64,000 nt of DNA from Takifugu bimaculatus (lineage: Eukaryota > Chordata > Actinopteri > Tetraodontiformes > Tetraodontidae), in the NCBI GenBank assembly GCA_004026145.2, contig CP034991.1, positions 1,892,134 to 1,956,133 of the forward strand. The letters run 5' to 3'. This document shows positions 38,255 to 50,730 of this stretch, in pieces (position 1 is the first letter of the stretch; each line of letters starts with the position of its first letter). The translations under genes and the position numbers were made by a program. Below the pieces are notes generated by a model. It was not told the DNA's origin, made no database searches, and saw only the letters and a program-made list of their open reading frames with translations.

Positions 38255-38600
38255 TCAGATGTATGTTGTCAGGACAAGCTGAGAATGGAAAGCGGTCAGA
38301 CTTCGTCCTTCCGCGGTGCTCAGTGTCGCGGACGGGGCGCGCATCGTGTAGCACCAGCAGCTCTCAGGCAGGCGTTCGGAGCGCAAGTGGAGGATTAGAG
38401 CCGGGCTTGTGCGTATTTGATTCTGTGACGTCGGGAGTGAGGGGTGGGATGAGGGCTGGATGAACAGGCTAATGGTGGAGTGATATCCCCCTGATCTCAT
38501 CCAGATGCTGTCCCTCAAATGTCAACAGTTTGCTATAAAAAGCGACAGCGGGGCGGATAGTAGAGAGGTCACTGATGCCACACTGAGCTGCTGTACGTCT
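38255..38600. promoter_or_regulatory. GC-richer patch with CRE and TATA, possible promoter
   Basis: More CpG than its surroundings (CCGCGG, GTCGCGGACGGGGCGCGC). It has a CRE half-palindrome GTGACGTC at about 38426-38433 and a plus-strand TATAAAAA at about 38534-38541 followed by a G+C-rich stretch. It could be the upstream promoter of npffr2 (minus strand, 5.6 kb from the ATG), a promoter firing rightward, or neither. Confidence 0.3.
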
Positions 38601-41600
38601 TTCTGGATTTACAGTACGCACGAACTGAACTGACGCCCACTGCGCTTTACACCGTGATGCACGCGGGAAGTGCGCACAAGGGTCTCGCTTGATAAGAGTG
38701 GCTTTTCCCCAGAAGCCCCAAAATGACAAAATTAAATTAAAAATATGACTTTTTAGTGCATAGCACCTGTACTAATTGATATAAGTGATTCCAACATTGC
38801 AAAACAAGCATTTATTTATTTGTTAGAACTGAAATGTCTTTATATATTTTTTAAATACTTGATTTTGGTGGCTGGTTGGTTGAACTGGAATTAGGAGTCA
38901 ATGCTCTGCAAAAAATAAAAAAAATTAAAAATCTGCCCCATAAGCAAAACATCAGTCAGGGCTGGAGTGCAGTTTCCTGGGGGAAATCTATAAATACAGA
39001 GACATTTGAGCATTGGTGGCTGCAAACCGTTGACTGTGCATAATGGGTGGGTCTGTCACACTGATATGCTGCATCTGACATATATTCTGCTGCTCCCCAC
39101 TGTCAAATACAGCTTGTCAGATGGAGGCAGCCAGATGTCAATGAACTGGTGACTCAGAAGCTTCTGACAATTGATACTTGCGGGGGTCTTTGTCTGCTTG
39201 ACCACTGCTCATTCATTCAGCAGCAACAGCAGTGCTGTCAACGGACAAGTAGGCTAAAGAGCATTTCCTGCCTCTCTCCCCTGTATCACTCCTCACTGTC
39301 TTGTCATTGTCTTGCTCCACATTTTTTTAGAGAACGAAAAGGGAAAAAAGCTACGTAATACTTTTTACTTGCATAAATGATAGTGCAGACTTACTTCAAT
39401 AGAAACGAATGAAGCAAACTCAAAAGTCGACTGTGTTTGGCCTTCAGAAGTCAACATCCGTAAGAGGGTTCTGGCAAACAATCCCAGATTGGATTTAATG
39501 ATCTGGAAGAATTCATGGAGAAAAATGTTTTAAACGCACGATCGATCATCATGATGAAGGACCCTCTTAAGTTTGCGACTACTGTGAAACTTCCCTCATC
39601 CTCATTTAGGCTCGTTTACAGATATAATTAACTTACAAGGCAACAAAAGATGCTACCACATCCAAACATGCTCTGTGTATAACAGTGCTCACTTTGGTTC
39701 CTCTGGATCCACATACAGGTAGAAGTTTGCTAAAGTGCCCCAGAATTCCTGATATTCACTGATGTGAGCATCCTGATCCATCTCTCTGGGCTCATATGGA
39801 TGAGTTCAGATTTTGCTTCCAGAATCCTGGACTTCATATGTTCCCGTATAGATTTTAGGATATTTCTGTCTAATAGTTGATTATTAGATGTCTAAAGCAG
39901 TGCTAACACGGCAGAAACATTGAAAGCTCATGCTAACATGCTGAATAGCTCAACACTGATGTCGCTGACAGATAATTTGAAGTTATATTCCATTTTTTTC
40001 CGGCTGAGATCGGTGCTCCGTCTGGGTTAAATGGCAGCGCGGCAGCGGCTCCTCCACAGGGCTGCATGAGTTCACACTCACACTTTTTTTGGTTGAAGTT
40101 TTGTCATCCACATGCTGGTGTGTCACACAGCCATATGATGAAGGAGCAGCAGAAAGCTGAATTCATAGCTGAGCTTGCAAGTGGAGAGCCAGGAGACGCA
40201 GCCTGCTCGTGAGAAACGACCACAACTGAAATGGAAAAATGAAATGGTGTCCTCATCTGAGATGGATGGGGAGAACATTGGAGACGGGGACAAAGTGATT
40301 CTGAATGGGCCAGGAACATTTGCTCCCATGGGTGTTTGAAGAGAGGCAAAGGTTTTTATTTACATTTTGTGATGTATATGCATTTAACGTGTTGAGTTTA
40401 AACTCGACACATCAAGACTGGGGCTGCTCAGAAGCTGTGACAACAGGCAGCAAGTTTGAAAACTTTGACAATTTCATTTAATAAGGTCTTCACCCACTCC
40501 AAAAGTAATTTGAGTTCCATCCAGATTAGGCAGGATTCTATTCTATATTCAATTACCTGATTTAACATGGCTCAGGAGTTGGAGCGGAGCAGAAATCACC
40601 TCCCGTTTCTTTAGTTTTACCTCTGTGCCATATTTCAGTTCTTTATTCCATTATTTCTCTGAGCCATGTTTCATTGTCGCGATTGATTTATATTAATGTG
40701 TCTGGATGGCTGGAGACACCTCCAGAGCAGCCTTGACAGCCTCCTTGATTATAGATTAAAAAATAGATTGACTGAGGAGTGAGCCTCATTTGACTATTTC
40801 ACCTGCTCTGAACTCCAAGGGCGCTACGGTTTGACAGTTTAATTTAACGAACAAATAGTCTGAAGTGGGTTGGAATGTGTTGTGGATAAGGGGCCGTACC
40901 AGCAGGGTTATTCAGTAAGATTATTTACGAGCTAAATCAGTTTTGACTCATTTCTGGGAGAGTTTCAGTAGCAGAGGCCGGAATAATCATTAAGAAATTA
41001 ATATAGACGAGTTAAGTTGGCCGATGGCTAAAACGGCGAGCAGGAAGATTTATGGCACCAACAAAGTGAACAAGATTTCCTCAACGCTCCTGACACCAGA
41101 TCTGCCGAGGGGAAAACGGCCACCGGGAAATTTAGAAAAGGAAAAGTCTGAAATAATGGAGGAGGAAGAGGAGCTTTTTGCTTCTGTGCACTCCAGCAGC
41201 TTACAGGTTGTTATCTATCCACAGTTAAGAAGACCTCTGGCGTTCCCGGGTTTGATTAATGGGCAAACGGGAAAAGCATCGCTTCAACAATTGTGCTCTG
41301 AAAACAAAAGCCAATATAGAAAAGTTAGTGAAATCAAGGCCACTTCCAACATTCAAGGTCTTTCTAAAGTCACTCCTGTCTATTTATTGTACTCAATATT
41401 GAGGAAGCACGTAATTCATGTGAGGGATGAGGATTAATGATTGATTTTTGAAGTGGGAGGTAAAATGATGGCTTTCAGAGGTCAGCGCTGTTATTTTAAA
41501 CCTAGGTAGAAAGTGGGGAACAAGTCGGCCAGAATTAAAGTGAGAGAAAATCCATAAAAATGACTTGAGAATCCGGGAAACCAAATTACCATTAATGTCT

Positions 41601-43491
41601 CTTTAAATCCCTCTTTAAGCCTGATTAAACGCTCATCAGAAGCTCTAATCTGAGAACCGACACCTGTTCTGGAGGAAGAACGTTGGCTATAATTAGCTTC
41701 ACATTTTTAAAACATGCATGAAACACATTATTTATGGATCCAATCAAATTTTATGTCCAAAAGGTTATAAAATGAAAGTGGACCGCTGACGTGGAAACAA
41801 AGGGCCCCATCTTCCTTGTAGCTTTGTCTTTTGTGTCACACTAAAAAAAAAAAAGGTGTAAAAGAATAATTGTGTTGTCAGAGGGACCTCCGGGGAATGG
41901 GACAAAGCAATCTTTTCACTGAACTTTAGAAAATAAATTCCCAAGAAAATACTTTGACCTGCAGAAATCAAATGTCGGACAATTGCGGTTCCCTTTGTCC
42001 AAAAACAACCTTTGTATTTCTTTTATGTTTTTTCCCCTTTGTTGGGATCAATAATTGCATCACTTGTGCAAATTAGATTAAATCCCGCAGCTGAGTTCTC
42101 CTGTTTGGATTATTGTGCTCTAATGATGTGGATGCAACCAGCTTCCCTGTTGTGCTGCCTCATCAATGAATATAGCACAATTTGGCGTCATTAAGTGCAG
42201 CACTTAATGAACTACTTGGGTTCAATTCTCTGCCAGGTATCTTTCTTATTTGCATCCCTGCTTCATCCCATTTCCTTTTACCTGCTGACATTCCAGGCGT
42301 CTATATTCAGGCTTCTTTGCCACCTTCGGTGTAATCATCCACTGTCGTCTTTCTCTGATTTAGCCCTCCAAATTCCTCCAGCCTGCCTTTGAGCAGGTCA
42401 TCTAAATGTTCTTTTAAAAGTAATGAATTGTTATTAAAAACAGGGGCCTGTTTCATTTTCTCCTTTTCACCCTCAGTTCTCGAGTGTGAAAAGGAGTTGG
42501 ATTATATGATATTTGCAGGTGTGAGGAAGGCATTCAATAGCAATCAGCAGCGTTTGAACTGAAGTTTGACTAATTCCAAGGTTGTCAGACACTTTAATCA
42601 GCCCGTAATCACGACCCACCGGTCTCTGTCGACACCGCGTCTCGCTCCAAACTAATAACCATCACGCACGGAGGAAGCTTGTTTCGCTTTCATTCAAGGA
42701 GGCGTCCCGATGCGCATGGTACAGCTCTTTATTTTCCTTCCCCCCAGCAGAAGATCTGGGCGGAGCGTCTCCACAGTCGGCTTCGCCTCTATTGTGAAAC
42801 TGAATTCTAAAGCATTTTCAGACCTTTCAAGAGGAGACTTTTGGGCGTCGTGGGGCTCATCTGCCACAGTGTTGTCAGGCCTGCTTCAGGGTGTGTAAAT
42901 CATAAATCCGGCGTTCATTTCTGAAGGCATAAAGAAGCCATTATCCTGCACATTTCACAATCACAAAGGTCATTGGCTTAATCCTCAGGCCTTAGCAACA
43001 ATTATGTCAGTCAGACGTGATAATCCCAAGATCCTGATATCACAAGTTCTGAGATTTTCCTGTAGCTTCCAGAAGGAGAGAGAAAACACCTATTTTTCCT
43101 CTTCTCATCCATGAATTCCCAACAGTCTTCTGGATCCTCTCCTCTCGTGTTTTATTACCAACCTCAATCACACCAAAAGATGTGATTGTTGGTTTTTGTT
43201 GTTGCACTTTCAGCTGAATCTGTCGAAATTTTGCTGCTGGCCTGAGGCTGGAGGAAGATTCTCTGTCACCGGCTGCGGTTGCTGCACATCGGTCATTTGG
43301 TTTCATGCATTTTTCATGAAAAAAATCCCTTTGAACTGAGTCACAAACTTATTTAGACTCACTTTGGTGATCAGCACAATGTACCGTAGATTGTGTGCAG
43401 GCTTTCATCTCTGGAGCTTCCTCACTTTTGCCCTAATTTTTAAATATGTTTCTTTTTTCTAAACATATTATTATTATTATTGTTATTGTTT

Positions 43492-43534
43492 CTGTTGTTA
43501 TCATTGTTATTACTACTAACAATGATAATAACAG
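43492..43534. repeat. Inverted repeat, 18-bp arms
   Basis: TTATCATTGTTA (43498-43509) pairs perfectly with TAACAATGATAA (43517-43528) across a 7-base loop. After one mismatch the stem extends five more pairs on each side. It is A+T-rich and adjoins ATT repeats. Confidence 0.8.
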
Positions 43535-43669
43535 TAACTGACTATGTTGTGTAAATTGATATATGTAATATATCAATATATATGTGTGTATATATGTAAT
43601 ATATATAGGCCCTATATACTGTATATGTACAGTACTTTCAAGTGGAACAACCTGAGGAAGACAACTCGG

Positions 43670-43763
43670 ATCTCTATCTCTCCATCTCTCTAGCTCTCTC
43701 TATCTCTCTCTATATATATATTGCTATCGCTCTCTATCTCTCTGTATCTCTCTCGCCCTCTCT
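43670..43763. repeat. CT-rich microsatellite tract
   Basis: Irregular TCTC/TATCTC repeats, about 95 bases, with a short TA run in the middle. Confidence 0.85.
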
Positions 43764-46700
43764 GAGTGCTATATTAAAAATTATTAGTATCACACAACAA
43801 ACTTTGATCCTGATGTTGAACCTGGATAAATAAAAATATGGCATTTTAACATTCAGGCAGTGCCCTAAACTTAAGTCAGGGTAACACCACAGCATGCCGC
43901 GAGGCTTGTTATCGTCACCACGGTGACAAAGTGGAAGAGCTATCAGGTAGACATGCCAGCCCGAGGGAGCGTGCTCGCCTTTACATTGTATATTTGGTTT
44001 TTGTTTTCACAACAGCCCTGAATGTAGCTGCGTTGGCTAATTCAATTGTGAGTATGAAGTCTGAAGTCTGCATCCAGACAGGAAAACGAGAAAAGACTTT
44101 TAAGAGGGTTTCAAAAGGTGAACTGAAGTTCAGGTGAGCAGATAACTCCAAAAGCCAATCCGAACTGAGCCTGAGAGCTGGGACGGCAGTGGCTGCAGGC
44201 AGGTCCACAAACGCATCATCTAAGAGGACAAAGGCGGAATTAATCCTCCCAAAAATCTCAACAGCTTATCACCAATAAATCTTCACTGCAACTTAGCCAG
44301 TGTTTTACCACTCAGCACAGAGAGCAATCTGCCCCAGATCAGAGGTGCAACAGGAGGGTAACAGCAGCTGAACGAGATGGGAATCAGCAGACAGAAGGAG
44401 GCCTATCACCTTCCACCATCAGCCTCTACGCGTAACTCTGGATATGCATCTAAAAAAAAACCACCAGCACATAATATTAGATTTTGTCTACATAATTAGC
44501 TGATATCATTTTTTGCTTGATCCTTTTAGCTGACAGTCCATTCATCCATCCATCCAAAAACAGAAAGGGAGTTTATAATTTAAGAAAAATGGCCCTCCAG
44601 CGTGTTTACGGATCAAGCTTTTGTTCAGCATCACTGAACAAAAGCTGCTTTATTAGCACTGCTTTATCCAAGGTTTCGGTGGGCCTGAAACACAACTGGA
44701 AAGGGAAAAAAAGGAAGCCCTAATGGCCCCCTCAATCAAAAGGGAACCACCAAAGCCTGTAAAGAGTGTAAATGACCTGTAATAATCCTCCAATGGGCTG
44801 ATGTGCATTTGCTTGCAACTCACCCTCCAAATGTGGTGCTACTGCTCTCTGTGCAGCTCAGCAGCCTGAGGGGGTGATATATTCTCTCCATTCCCACTAC
44901 GGACTCTTCACATAGTGATGCTTTCCTGCCAGGGCACCTTTCACAGTAATTTCTCCAACTTGGTGTGAAGAGTGGTTGATTTTCACACCATAAGGCCCTG
45001 CTGCACTACACACCTACAGAATTTATACATCTTCTCTGCTTCTGACATCATCGCTAACTTTAAGGACACATGTAGCTCGTTAATTCAACTTTAAGTGCAT
45101 ATAATGTTATATTCTTTGTTTTCACACTGTGATCTCATTGAATTCTGGTGCATCTGGTCCTTAATAATTAATGTCCTGACAGCTCGATATATTTGGAAGA
45201 GGAATAAACCACAACTATACAGAATCTGCAAGTTTCAGCTGTAATAAAGGTCTCTACTCGAGCTCAATTTATCAGGAAACGTCGTGTCAGACACTTTTAG
45301 ATGACTTTAAAAGATAAGCTGACAGAACGGTTGCACTCACACCTTCATCACTTGAACCTGTTCTCTGCCTGAAGGCCTTCTGGTAGCAGCAACCTTCCTT
45401 TGTGTGTTTCCAGAGCAACACAAGAAGAATTGTTCTCGCAATCTCACCAAATAATATGGAGCTGGAATTGGCCAGTCGGTGTCGGATGATTAAACTAAAA
45501 CGCGAGCATTGTTTTAGCAGAACTAATTACATCTAGCGGATGTGCCGTATATACTGCACGTATATGCTGTGTGCCCATTATGTGCTTGAATTTCCTTCTT
45601 GTGTCTTTCTCATGCACTAATTCACCAGAGCTAACCAGCCAATCAGAGTGCTGTCGCTCGCAGGCAGCACCGCAGATTCAGTAAGCTGAACCTGCTAATG
45701 ACTAATGTGCAGACAATAACACTTCACTGCCTGATTTATCCCCCCCCCACACACACACACACACGGTCCAGTGCACACGTTTGCAGTTGCTATCATTTGC
45801 TCGTGCTTTACCGCTTCTGTCTTTATTGCAACTTCGGAGCCGGAATACAGGGAAAATTTCATCTGCTAAAAAGTCTCAGTTGCTAAAAAGTTTTGACTCG
45901 GGACAAATGATCTCTCCGTTAAGTGATTCAAATAACGTCCTGCTTTTCTGTCAACGGATTCACTCAGTTCAGAGTTTGCTTTTTTTTTTTTCTTCTCAGT
46001 TTAAAGTAACATGTATGTGACATATTCATAGTCCTCAAAATGTCATCAGCATCCATAAAATCAAGCTGCTCTTGTTTAAAGCCGCTCACAGCATTGTACA
46101 TTGTTTTTTCAGCACTTAAACATGTTCAGGCACTTCAATATTTAATTTAAAGACGATCGATGCGATCTAAAAGCGTCCTCAGTGAGAGACTCGATAAGAA
46201 GCTGCTTATGGAGTCAGGAAAAGCCCAGTGGTTCTTGTCTGGTTGAGGTCCTCGACCTTTCACCACCTCTTTTGTGCAACTGAATCAGCAGTTATCTTTT
46301 GTGCATCAACAGAGTTTCTTGTGTTAATTAATTATTTATTTTCCGGTTGTTTGGAATCGCTGGACCCTGGTGTGATGTCTGTTAATCACTGGAAATCACA
46401 CACAGTGGGGGGAGGAAAATCTTTTTTTTTTCTCTATTGGCTGCGTTAGCGTGTCAGTCGGAGTGCTCGGGAAGAATAATGCAGGGGTCCTGATTAAGAT
46501 CAGAGTGAACTTCAGGAGATGCAGGCCGACATGTCCGCCTCTCAAGGCCAAAAGGCTCTTCATCAGCATCACAAATGTGGCTTCTATCTATATCTGCTCC
46601 TGCATACATCTGTGCACGTTTGCGCACTCTGCAGCCTCATTTCACAGAGGCTGTGACCGCATACTGTTGTTGAGGCTGTTTAATGATTTATAGCGCTGGC

Positions 46701-47033
46701 CAGAGTGGGTTCCTTTCTGCAGAGCTAAAGAGAAACCACTGGTTTGGGTCACATCTGCCAGAAAATGCAGAAACTAGGCCTGAATCTGTGACACGGAAAA
46801 GTGCAGAATTGAGAGTTATAGGGGGTTATTTCAAAGTTTTAGACTGCATCAGGAATCTCTATACAGTACTTTTCCTCACTTTTAGAGTTGCCTGGACTAC
46901 AGTTTACAATGATATTATTTATAAAATGATAGGATTTATCACAACCTGTGTTTATCAGTCAATAAACCCCAGAAACAACTGATGGTGTATTTAGTGCCAA
47001 CATTATAGTGCAGAAGCTGTATTTATTATTATC

Positions 47034-47034
47034 G

Positions 47035-47066
<32 letters not shown>
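47034..47066. repeat. (GTT)n microsatellite
   Basis: Eleven perfect GTT units, preceded by ATT units. Confidence 0.95.
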
Positions 47067-48068
47067 ATTACTAATAGGGCAGCAGATATTCCTGAGCCTC
47101 TTAGGTAGGTTCTCACATTTTTATTAGTGGGAAGAAGAAAAGATGGAAAATTTCTTTCATTCTTGTAAGTTATTTGGAGAGCTGAGTGTTGGCTTTAGTT
47201 AATTTCAAAAAAGATTTAAAGAGAAATGAGAGCAAAAATGGCAAATATCTCTTAACGCCAGCATCTCTCTTAACAGTGTGTTGTCTCGGAGTGGGCGGAG
47301 GAAAACTAGACGATCTCTTTGTGAAATAAGACATGAAAAGAGTCTGGATATACAGACTGTGACTTCAGAGGGAGATTATATGATGAGGAGGTGACGCCGC
47401 TGCATCAAACCTCTCCCTTTGAAATCCACACACAGCTGCTGGTGAAAGACTCACCCACAAGCTGAGTGGATGAGGAAATAGTGGCCACACGTGTCTGTCG
47501 CATCAGACCAAAAAGAAACCCAGAAAGAAGGTAAATGTGCAGCTGCAATGGTGGACAGTGAGCTCAGATAAAGGCAGGACGGCCTGACCGACCCAGCAAC
47601 AATGGCGTAAGAGCCAAATTCATAATGCGCCACTGTACGTTTGCACAGGAAGATCCCAGCTGATGTAGTTCATGCAGCTCATTTCCTACCGTTGTCCTGC
47701 ATGTGCACGTCACATTTTTGTTCCAGCGCACACGTCATCACGGCCCAGCGGGGGTCACAACAAAGAGTGTGTTGATAAAGATGCAGTGGTGCGTGCAAAT
47801 CTGCTGGCGGTGTTGAGGTTTGACGCCTGGGCCTCTGCTGCGGCCGCTCTCACAGCAAACTGACAGGCGAGCAACGGAGGGAGGAACATTAGAGAGAGAA
47901 TGCTGGCTTCTTCAGTTATTCAGAAGTTGATGGGATGGTTACTCGTAGAGACCATAAAGGAACTGTGACAGACTGGCTGTTCTCTCCGCTGCATATATCG
48001 GTATTCTGTAGTAACGTATCTGGCATGAGGCAGGAAGTGGCGCTTTAGCTATATGTGAATGTATATAT

Positions 48069-50730
48069 GAACCTTCACATAAAGCCACTTAAGGACTTGG
48101 TTAAAGTCAGCGTAAGCGCCATCCCAATAAGTGATGTCAAGTGTGCTCAGCTGAATCTTAACCACCCGAGGGAGGTGCTGCACCCCTCTATGAGAAAGCT
48201 GATGTCTGCATCTGAAGTGGTTCTGCTTAAACTCTCTTTTCCCCTGTTTATTCAGCAGCTCTTTGTGCCACCTGTTGCATCAGTGGGATTGATATCAAAT
48301 CGTTCTTAGCTGCTTAAAATCCCTGAGCAGTTTCTCACTAATCTGTTAGTTCACAAGAACTTTTGCCTGTGCTTCTGACAGCGCTTTATTCTTGCTAGCA
48401 TACCGAATAGTCCACTGGGGTGCTGCGTTATGCTAATGCTAATGCAGCTGCTGGATGTACGTTTTCACTGTACACATACGTTTACATGTCATCTGTCAAT
48501 AAAGAGATGCTACAAATAGCCTGTTTATAGAGGAGAGCAGCAAGTACCACCTATATTTCCCCCCAAAACAGACCAGACCAACGCAGGAAGAATATACTGT
48601 AGCGCATCTGGCTGCTTGTTTGTTTACCTCTCCCAAAACTGCTTCATCAACACGACTGTGAGCCGACCGCTCCATCAATATAGCACTGAATATAAAACAA
48701 GTGGCTTTTGATTCTAAAGTCAAGCTGTCGAGGCCTGGCTCAAACTGAAAAGCACACTGCTCTTTCCCATCTAAGAGGTCATTTTACGTCTTGCTATTAT
48801 CTCTGCAGCTCAAGTTCTATTTGTCTTCGCAAAAACTGGAGCAGCAAATGTTGGATTTACTGGAAGACCTGCTGCAAACCAGGTGATATCGCAGCTTAAC
48901 TACAAACATATGAGGTTCTGGGATCTTTTTGAAGTGGATATGTTGACGTAAAAGCCAGGAGGCCAATTAGTGAATGAAAGCTGTTCGCATGCGGCCCTCT
49001 GAATCCCTGTACAAGCCCCCTGTTTCTCTTAGATACCCGTTCTCCCTCTGATCCCCCCCCCCACACCAGTCTTGTTCATCATTAAACACAGACACATTTG
49101 CAAACAATCCTTTTTAAAAAATCCCAAATTGCTGCTGTGCCGACACTGAAGCTGTCAGCCTCGTATTAAGCTTGAAACAATGGCTGAAAGAGAACTGAAA
49201 TTATGCAGCTGTCATTGGAGGAAAAAGGGAATTCAGAAGATGATGAGCATGTTGTTCCATATTCATGAACTCCTGGGGGTAAAAGCAGAGTTTACCTCAT
49301 GGTTTTGAGGATTTTGGAATTAAGACATGATTTTGTTGAACCCATTCTTGACTACACGCCCACGGACCAACACTGACAGGAGATCTGGCCGTGCACCCAA
49401 ACGTTCCGGATCTGCAGGGACTCGTTATATCCCAAAGTGTCCCTTGAAGAATTGACATAATTCATGGAGAACAGAACTCCAGTGTGGAAAGTCGAGCTGA
49501 TCACCGTGAACAATAGCCGAGGGCCCCATCACTGCTTTGTTGGCCCGCTTTAGTGGAACCTCCTCCTGGGTGGCAGCTACGCTTGTGCAGTTTTTGAAGG
49601 AAGGAATAGATTAAGAGTTTTTTTTAGCTTTCTTCCAAAATTTATTCAAATTTAAATTTTAATACTGTTCCAAATAAGGCACCTTGCACCTTGCATCATT
49701 CTCTGGATGCAACTTTTCAGCAGAACTGGGCAAAATAGGATATAAAATAGGGCAGCCTGACTATGTTGCATGTTATTACTGGGCATTTTTTAAATTATTG
49801 AACAGTAAATCTACATTGTACATTTGATTGGGCGACCCGAGCACTGCTGCTTTGAAGCAGATGCAGACTCCAGAAACAAGTTTTTATGCTCTGGAAAGTT
49901 AATTTTCACCTTCATCCTGTAATCCTCACACCTGCTCGTTGCCAGGTTCAGGCGGGTTGGAGAGAATTTTCCCTCCCTGGCTGACTGTTGCACTAATCCT
50001 CAGCCATCCTGGTTCATCAAGGAGGGAAAAGCACACGAGCATGTTTAAAAACAGTCAAAGAAAATTTAAAGGTTTTCGCCAGAGGGTGAAAGAGAACTCC
50101 ATCGTCTGTAACAAACTTAATATCTGCGTGGGGGTAGGTTAAGAGAGTGAGAGTGTGCATGTGTTTGTGTGTTTGTGCATATATTTGTAGGGCATGTGAG
50201 GGTTTGTGTGGGGGCCCGTGGGTGCTCTGGGTCAGAGCCGTACAGCCTCCGCATGGCTCAGGGTTGAGGGCTGGGTTTGGCTTCAGCGTTGCTGTTGTCT
50301 CACTTTCTTTATTATTAACATTATATGCTGTGAAATGATGTTTACCATTATCTGTGAGCATATGTAGAGGTCTATGTATCAACATATCTATGATTGTTGG
50401 TTCGTTTGCAGGTTTCTCGGGAGTCAGGTCCAACATTCATTTTGAAATATATCTATACTGTTCCTCAGGATCCAGGATGAGTTCAACAGACTCATCCTGA
50501 CAGAACAAAACAAAGAGGCATTCCCATTCCCATGTTGCTGCCTCCCTCCTGGACAGGACAGAGTTTTAAAAAAAATAGGATTCTCTTGTTTAATGGCCAT
50601 TTTAGTTTCACTCTGATATGCTTCATTGGTCATTTGCATCCAGCTCACTGTGGTCATGTGATCACACTGGTTCTTATCACCTCTTGCACCCAATTAGTGC
50701 AAATGTACTTTGGTAGAACCTCAAAACAAG
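48069..50730 (+). repeat. Segmental duplication, copy A
   Basis: Direct-orientation homologue of 62508-63755. Matched parts: 48069-48173 with 62508-62611 (about 94% by eye), 48689-48805 with about 62612-62728, about 48898-49000 with about 62733-62840, 49080-49622 with about 62845-63370 (a handful of differences), and about 50570-50730 with about 63610-63755 (clearly diverged, perhaps 75-80%). Copy A has extra blocks absent from copy B, notably 48174-48688 (about 515 bp) and about 48808-48895. No coding exon is supported in it. Confidence 0.9.

Larger units (their letters stand above)
38601..48068. other. Intergenic region with simple repeats
   Basis: No gene recognised. The longest frame (41024-41437, 137 codons from ATG) lacks domains and splice context and is treated as chance. 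The region holds an ATT/GTT-rich hairpin (43492-43534), a TA/TATG tract (about 43558-43632), a CT-rich tract (43670-43763), a CA run (about 45749-45764) and a (GTT)n run (47034-47066). Confidence 0.55.

Noticed and set aside
41024..41437. 137-codon plus-strand frame in intergenic DNA
   Set aside because: Charged, unremarkable sequence with no domain, no promoter and no splice partner. It would deserve transcript data but is not supported here.
50017..50436. 139-codon minus-strand frame
   Set aside because: Threonine/histidine-rich stretch derived from TG-rich simple sequence; no recognised protein.
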